64,000 nucleotides of DNA from Sisyra terminalis (Eukaryota; Arthropoda; Insecta; Neuroptera; Sisyridae), in contig OY292275.1 of NCBI GenBank assembly GCA_958496175.1, positions 8,184,001 to 8,248,000 on the forward strand, read 5' to 3'. Both the position numbers and the translations under genes were made by a program. The notes below the pieces were generated by a model. It was given only the letters and a program-made list of their open reading frames with translations. It was not told the origin of the DNA and searched no databases. This document shows, piece by piece, positions 59,974 to 64,000 of this stretch. Numbering within the stretch: position 1 is the first letter of the stretch; every line of letters starts with the position of its first letter.

Positions 59974-61639
59974 GAAAGTAAATAATATGTATTTTTAACT
60001 TGACTTACCACACTAACATTAACAAAAATCTTTTGTCGTCATAATTATCTTTTCTTTTATGTTAATTTGCAAATATATACATTTGTGCAAGTGAAAATAA
60101 TATTATGTTTAACGAAGAGTGGGTACTGTTATAAAAATCATATAAACAAAATATCAAATAAAAACGTAAGATCTCTTGGTTCTTAGTATTATTGATTCTT
60201 TCAAGAAAGTTTTTCTATTACGCAAATAAAATTCCCAATAAATAAATATTTAATTTCCGGATACATTTGTTAGAGTATTTCTGTAAGTTTTCACAAACAC
60301 AAATGGAAAATGAATTCAATAATAATCCTTTTCGACATAAAACTCTTTAGATGTGATCATATTTTTATCATATACATATTTATATAAAAATATTTTTCCC
60401 ATTTTCCTTCGCGTTCATTCATTTTTCAATTGCTCCTCCGTCGCCTCACTTATATCCATAAATCGACAATGCTCAATCGGTTTGATTCCTTTTGAATATT
60501 CAAGTGCAAATGGATTTGAATTTCATCATCATTTTTTTGTTATCGAACTATTTAGAAGAGAGCAGATGAAGGAAATGTGTACGGGGGGTGGGGTGGGATG
60601 ATGGGTGAGATATATCGGTATGACGGTTGTAATATAAATGTAGATGTATGACAGAGGGTTTGCACTCTCCTTTCGCATAAATCGAGTGTGATGTCAACCA
60701 GGATAATACGAAATTGAAAATGCACTCACTTACAAAACAACTCCTCTGAACATAATACGATTCAACCTTCACTTTTACCTTCGTTTATTCAAATGATCTT
60801 CATATTTTTTCAACAATTTTTTTTTGTGCTCTGGAAAAACCACCCACCTGCAACAAAAAGAGAATATTTTTTAACAGTTACACTTGTTGAGAATTTTATA
60901 TTTTTCATGAAGGAAATCGTAAATCTATTTCGCTCATAGTTAATTTCGTCGAAGCTCTTTGAATTCCTCACACATTTGTAAAACCGGCAAAGATAGAAGA
61001 TATTGAAACAGATCGTTCCCATAATTCTTAAACCATTCCATTTACCATCGATATTTACGACTTGGATAATTGGTTCCAAAAAAAAAAAAGGACACAAAAA
61101 CGTCGTCTCGCAAACGAAATTTATGATGAGGTTTTAACATATTTGTAAACTAATTTTCTTTTTTCCATATATCGATTTGTCTTTTCTCGATTTGAGAGAA
61201 AATAAGATTTTAAATTTACTAGTCTACGTTTGACGTTTATCATGCATGGAATGTTTGCACAAATCGAAATTGTGACAGTTTTCCAATGCTGTTGATGATG
61301 CTTGCTCTATAATTTTAACTTTCCAACCGTATGTTCGATTTGATCAAAATATAAAACGAAAATTTTGTTTCGATTTAACTCAGTGAGCAATGTTCACAAT
61401 TTAAAAACGTCAAAAAGTGCAAGCATTTTTCTAAAGCTCAAACTATTTTCTCGTGATTCATTTTTCAATGTTTTATCAAGTTGCCTTTTCTGTGCAATAT
61501 ACATTAATACTCAAGTAAATCGCAGAAATGTGCGTTCAATTTATATAGTTCTTTTATTCGCCAGATGTATTTATCAAAAAAAAAAAAAAATTGAAAAATT
61601 ATTCAAGTTCCAAAGCATTCAATAACGAAGCGACCAGAA
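59974..61639. other. Non-coding DNA with a GC-richer block at about 60.35-60.8 kb
   Basis: The block has open frames on both strands (82 and 74 codons, overlapping) without family resemblance and is probably conserved non-coding sequence. The 95-codon minus frame at 60810-61097 and the 86-codon plus frame at 61365-61625 are also unrecognised. A poly-A run lies near 61577-61590. Confidence 0.4.
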
Positions 61640-62224
61640 CCTTACACGATGGACTAAAAAAAGAAAGAGTAGTTCAGTATAACTCAATAGTGAATCTAGA
61701 TCATAAAGATGGAACATTATGAAAAAAGACAAAAGTAATAACAAAAGCCCAAGGTGATATACCTCCTTTAAAATACTTAGGAAACTGGCATAGAACCATG
61801 AGACAAAAGGAGAACTTTTTCTCATCAATTTTCACCTAATCCTGATCACATGCCCAATTATACCTCTGCAGTGTGTAAAACATTGCCTGAACTTCTTCCG
61901 CTCTCCCGATTTAAAGAGTTTTTCACAGTACAAGAAGTCAAAAGGTCAATCAACAAATTGAGTACCAACAAGGCTCCGGGACATGATTTAAAATTATAAA
62001 TAAACTAATCAAAGCACTCTCAAAACAGGCCATTGTTTACTTAACCCAAATATTTAATGCAATAATGCGGACCACATACATGGAAGCATGCCCAGATAAT
62101 ACTAATTAAAAAGCCAAATAAAAGAAGTGATGATCTACGCAATTATTGATCAATCGGCCTACTGCCTGTCATCTGAAAGCTATTCGAGCGTCTAATGCTA
62201 CCAAAGCTACGCATATATCTAGAT

Positions 62225-62455
62225 CATTGTTTCGTAGCCTTAGATCCGCGGACCCCTGGGGATCCGCGAGCCTATGTTTGGGGGTCCGCGGTCCCATTTG
62301 AAAAAGTTTGGTTTTTGTTTTTTTTTTTTTAATTTAATAAAGGAATACTAAAATATAATTTTGTCCGAAAATTGCACCTTTTTTTCACTCAGGGGTCTTT
62401 GGCATTATGCTTGATTTCCTTGGGCGTCCGCGGCTGAAGAAGGTTAGAAACCGCT
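62225..62455. mobile_element. hAT-like MITE inserted in the Jockey LINE
   Basis: The left end CATTGTTTCGTAGCCTTAGA, followed by CCGCGGACCCC, pairs with the inverted right end CAGCGGTTTCTAACCTTC, followed by CCGCGGACGCCC. Termini of the CAGNGGTT type are typical of hAT elements. The internal 150 bp is non-coding with a T run. The expected 8-bp target duplication is absent: the flanks are ATCTAGAT and ATTTCAGT. This fits the right flank having been replaced by the inverted LINE segment that starts right at its edge. Confidence 0.6.
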
Positions 62456-62572
62456 GATTTCAGTGGGTTCATAATGACTCGCCATTTTTTGCACCATTCA
62501 TTGGTTTTTCCAGGTTCTTCTGGATTCTTTCCTCAGAACACTGATAGGTATCCTCGGATATTAAATATGCCA
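62456..62572 (-). repeat. Left arm of a perfect 117-bp inverted repeat (antisense LINE segment)
   Basis: This segment is the exact reverse complement of 62974-63090, the RT stretch just after YADD (MAYLISEDTYQCSEERI and onward). It sits in the wrong place and orientation, between the MITE and the QYGFR block of the same LINE. The open frame that starts at 62474 owes its first 33 codons to this antisense piece. Confidence 0.9.
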
Positions 62573-62973
62573 ACTGAAAATAAATATGATCAACTGATTC
62601 CAGAACATCAATATGGATTTAGACAACTAAACTCTTGCCCAATGCAACTGCATAGGGTAATCGATAAAATACTGGATGCACACGAAACAGAAAAGGTCTG
62701 CCTAGGAATATTTTTGGATATGGAGAAAGCATTTGGGAAGGTTTGGCATAACGAACTATTATTTAAAATCTTCCTAATAGTCCAGAAGAATAATCCAGTC
62801 GTACCTGAAGAGCCGTACTTATGCAGTCAGATACAAGGAGGCGGTATCGGTATCAAGAAATATAATGGCAAGTATACCACAAGACAGTGTTTTGGGGCTA
62901 TATTTATGTTTGATATACGCACATGATATGCCACAAGCAGAACAGTGCACGACAGCACAATATGCGGACGACA

Positions 62974-63090
62974 TGGCATATTTAATATCCGAGGATACCT
63001 ATCAGTGTTCTGAGGAAAGAATCCAGAAGAACCTGGAAAAACCAATGAATGGTGCAAAAAATGGCGAGTCATTATGAACCCACTGAAATC
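62974..63090 (+). repeat. Right arm of the perfect 117-bp inverted repeat (LINE in sense)
   Basis: This is the native position of the duplicated RT segment, beginning within YADD-MAY and ending after CCCACTGAAATC. The arms are 401 bp apart. The minus-strand frame at 62827-63072 begins with the same 33 codons as the plus-strand frame at 62474, a direct result of the palindrome and not evidence of two genes. Confidence 0.9.
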
Positions 63091-63665
63091 TACAGTGGTA
63101 CCGTTTTCATTGAGACGGGATCACTATAGAGGACAAATTTAATTAAACGGGAAGATTTTGCTCGTTTAACAAACGGTTCAATATCTAGGGATGCACCTGG
63201 ATTCCAAACTAATGTGGAAATACCACATTGATGGGTTGGTCACTAGATTGCGAGGAAAGCTCAAACAACTGAAGCAACTATTAGTACATATTACATTGCA
63301 CGAAATTTTTAATATAAAATGTTAATATGACCTATATGGGCGTACGCGTGTGGTTTATGTGGGACGGTCGTGAAAACACACATTCAAAAACTACAAGTCC
63401 TACAAAATTGAATTTTAAGATTATTAAGAAATGCTCCATGGTACGGGAAAGGTTCAGTGGTATATCAGGATTTACAAATCACACGAGTACAAAATGACAA
63501 AAGGGCTGCCTATGTTCACCTGCACTCCAGCATGGAAGACCATGAAAACCCTCTTGTTAGGGAAGAAGCATCTAAACCAATGATTCATGATTCAAAACAG
63601 AAGATTGAAAAGAAAAAGACTATAAGACAATTTAACCTAATGATGTATAAAAAATAATTAAACAT

Positions 63666-64000
63666 TATATATAAATCTAATTGTAAAATAAAATATCTGG
63701 TCCAGGATAATTACTTAACAGTCACCGAATAACTATGTCAATTAGGTACTTACTTAGGTGCTTACTATAACAATGTGAGCTAAACAGTGGGTCACTACGT
63801 GACAAAAGTGGACAATATTTAAAAAATAGACCCAAAGATCATTAATGAATACGTAAAATAACATAGGTGGGTGATTCTCAACAAGTTCCGAAATTAGATA
63901 GAATCTCTAGACCTTAATTTCTCGACGCAATCAATCGCGACATTGATGCCAAAGTTTTACTATGAAAAATAATTTTACTTTTAATCGAATCGATTTAAAA
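63666..64000. other. AT-rich non-coding DNA, likely LINE 3' flank
   Basis: Sequence after the last LINE stop codon. An AATAAA-like stretch near 63688-63694 may be part of the 3' UTR. No poly-A tail or target duplication could be defined. Confidence 0.4.

Larger units (their letters stand above)
61640..63665 (+). mobile_element. Jockey-type non-LTR retrotransposon, 5'-truncated and rearranged
   Basis: Plus-strand RT blocks appear in order. VQYNSIVNLDHKDGT and IPPLKYLGNW lie near 61670-61790. RFKEFFTVQEVKRSINKLST and NKAPGHD lie near 61908-61987. WKHAQIILIKKPNKRSDDLR lies near 62085-62140, followed by FERLMLPKL. An insertion follows, then LIPEHQYGFRQLNS near 62595-62640, IFLDMEKAFGKVWHNELLFK near 62708-62767, IPQDSVLG near 62870, QYADDMAYLISED near 62959-62997, and VQYLGMHLDSKLMW near 63177-63220. 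NAPWYGKGSVVYQDLQI lies near 63430-63480, and a C-terminal end DHENPLV closes before a stop at 63655. The catalytic YADD is intact, but frameshifts and stops lie between blocks. The normal RT order is interrupted at 62225-62572 by a hAT-like MITE plus an inverted copy of the element's own YADD-region segment. The gag ORF and endonuclease are absent. Confidence 0.88.

Noticed and set aside
62827..63072. Minus-strand frame with the same first 33 residues as the plus-strand frame at 62474
   Set aside because: The identity is produced by the perfect 117-bp inverted repeat in the LINE. It does not indicate two related genes.

Overview
The window is eukaryotic and almost certainly arthropod, most likely insect, nuclear DNA. 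It is strongly AT-rich, has no operons, ribosome binding sites or long open frames, and is full of decayed arthropod-type mobile elements. The species cannot be named from the sequence. Only one protein-coding exon of a cellular gene is secure: an 82-bp minus-strand exon at 27280-27361 with a good polypyrimidine tract and AG acceptor, a GTGAGT donor, and a translation that is the middle of RRM1 of a Musashi-family RNA-binding protein, closest to insect Rbp6. No neighbouring exon was recognised on either side, so most of the window is read as very large introns or flanks of that minus-strand gene.

Layout. 1-10 kb: AT-rich DNA, a Gly/Asn-type triplet tract (2048-2107), a TA-flanked terminal-inverted-repeat (TIR) transposon (3051-3953), a CpG-richer island (about 4.5-5.7 kb) and a decayed minus-strand Jockey-type LINE (6400-8060). 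10-25 kb: a plus-strand Jockey fragment (about 10.9 kb) with a secondary insertion, one copy of an interspersed repeat (18086-18942), a poly-C run and a GC-richer island. 25-31 kb: a tRNA-headed SINE-like sequence, a tandem duplication of about 0.5 kb, the Musashi/Rbp6 exon, and an RTE-type LINE 3' end with an internal duplication (29552-30745). 31-46 kb: second and third copies of the TIR transposon (33440, 44255), a solo LTR with promoter and heat-shock-like elements (35937-36387), a MITE (40039-40302) and a 25-bp minisatellite (42.1 kb). 48-64 kb: a hammerhead-ribozyme-like sequence inside an inverted repeat (48309-48467), a second copy of the interspersed repeat (51631), a foldback TIR element (53629-54323), a second hammerhead-like sequence next to a hAT transposase 3' remnant (54.5-55.1 kb), a 104-bp-arm palindrome with a third hammerhead-like core at its apex (59750-59973), and a plus-strand Jockey LINE (61640-63665) broken by a hAT-like MITE and by a perfect 117-bp inverted duplication of its own RT segment.

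The most notable content is the set of hammerhead-like cores (CTGATGA, stem II, GAAA). Such motifs are known from Penelope-like retroelements. Two of the three sit on the same strand as the inferred host transcript. Second is the TA-flanked transposon family, whose three diverged copies still share a peptide I could not assign. All alignments and repeat boundaries were made by eye and are approximate unless exact ends are stated.
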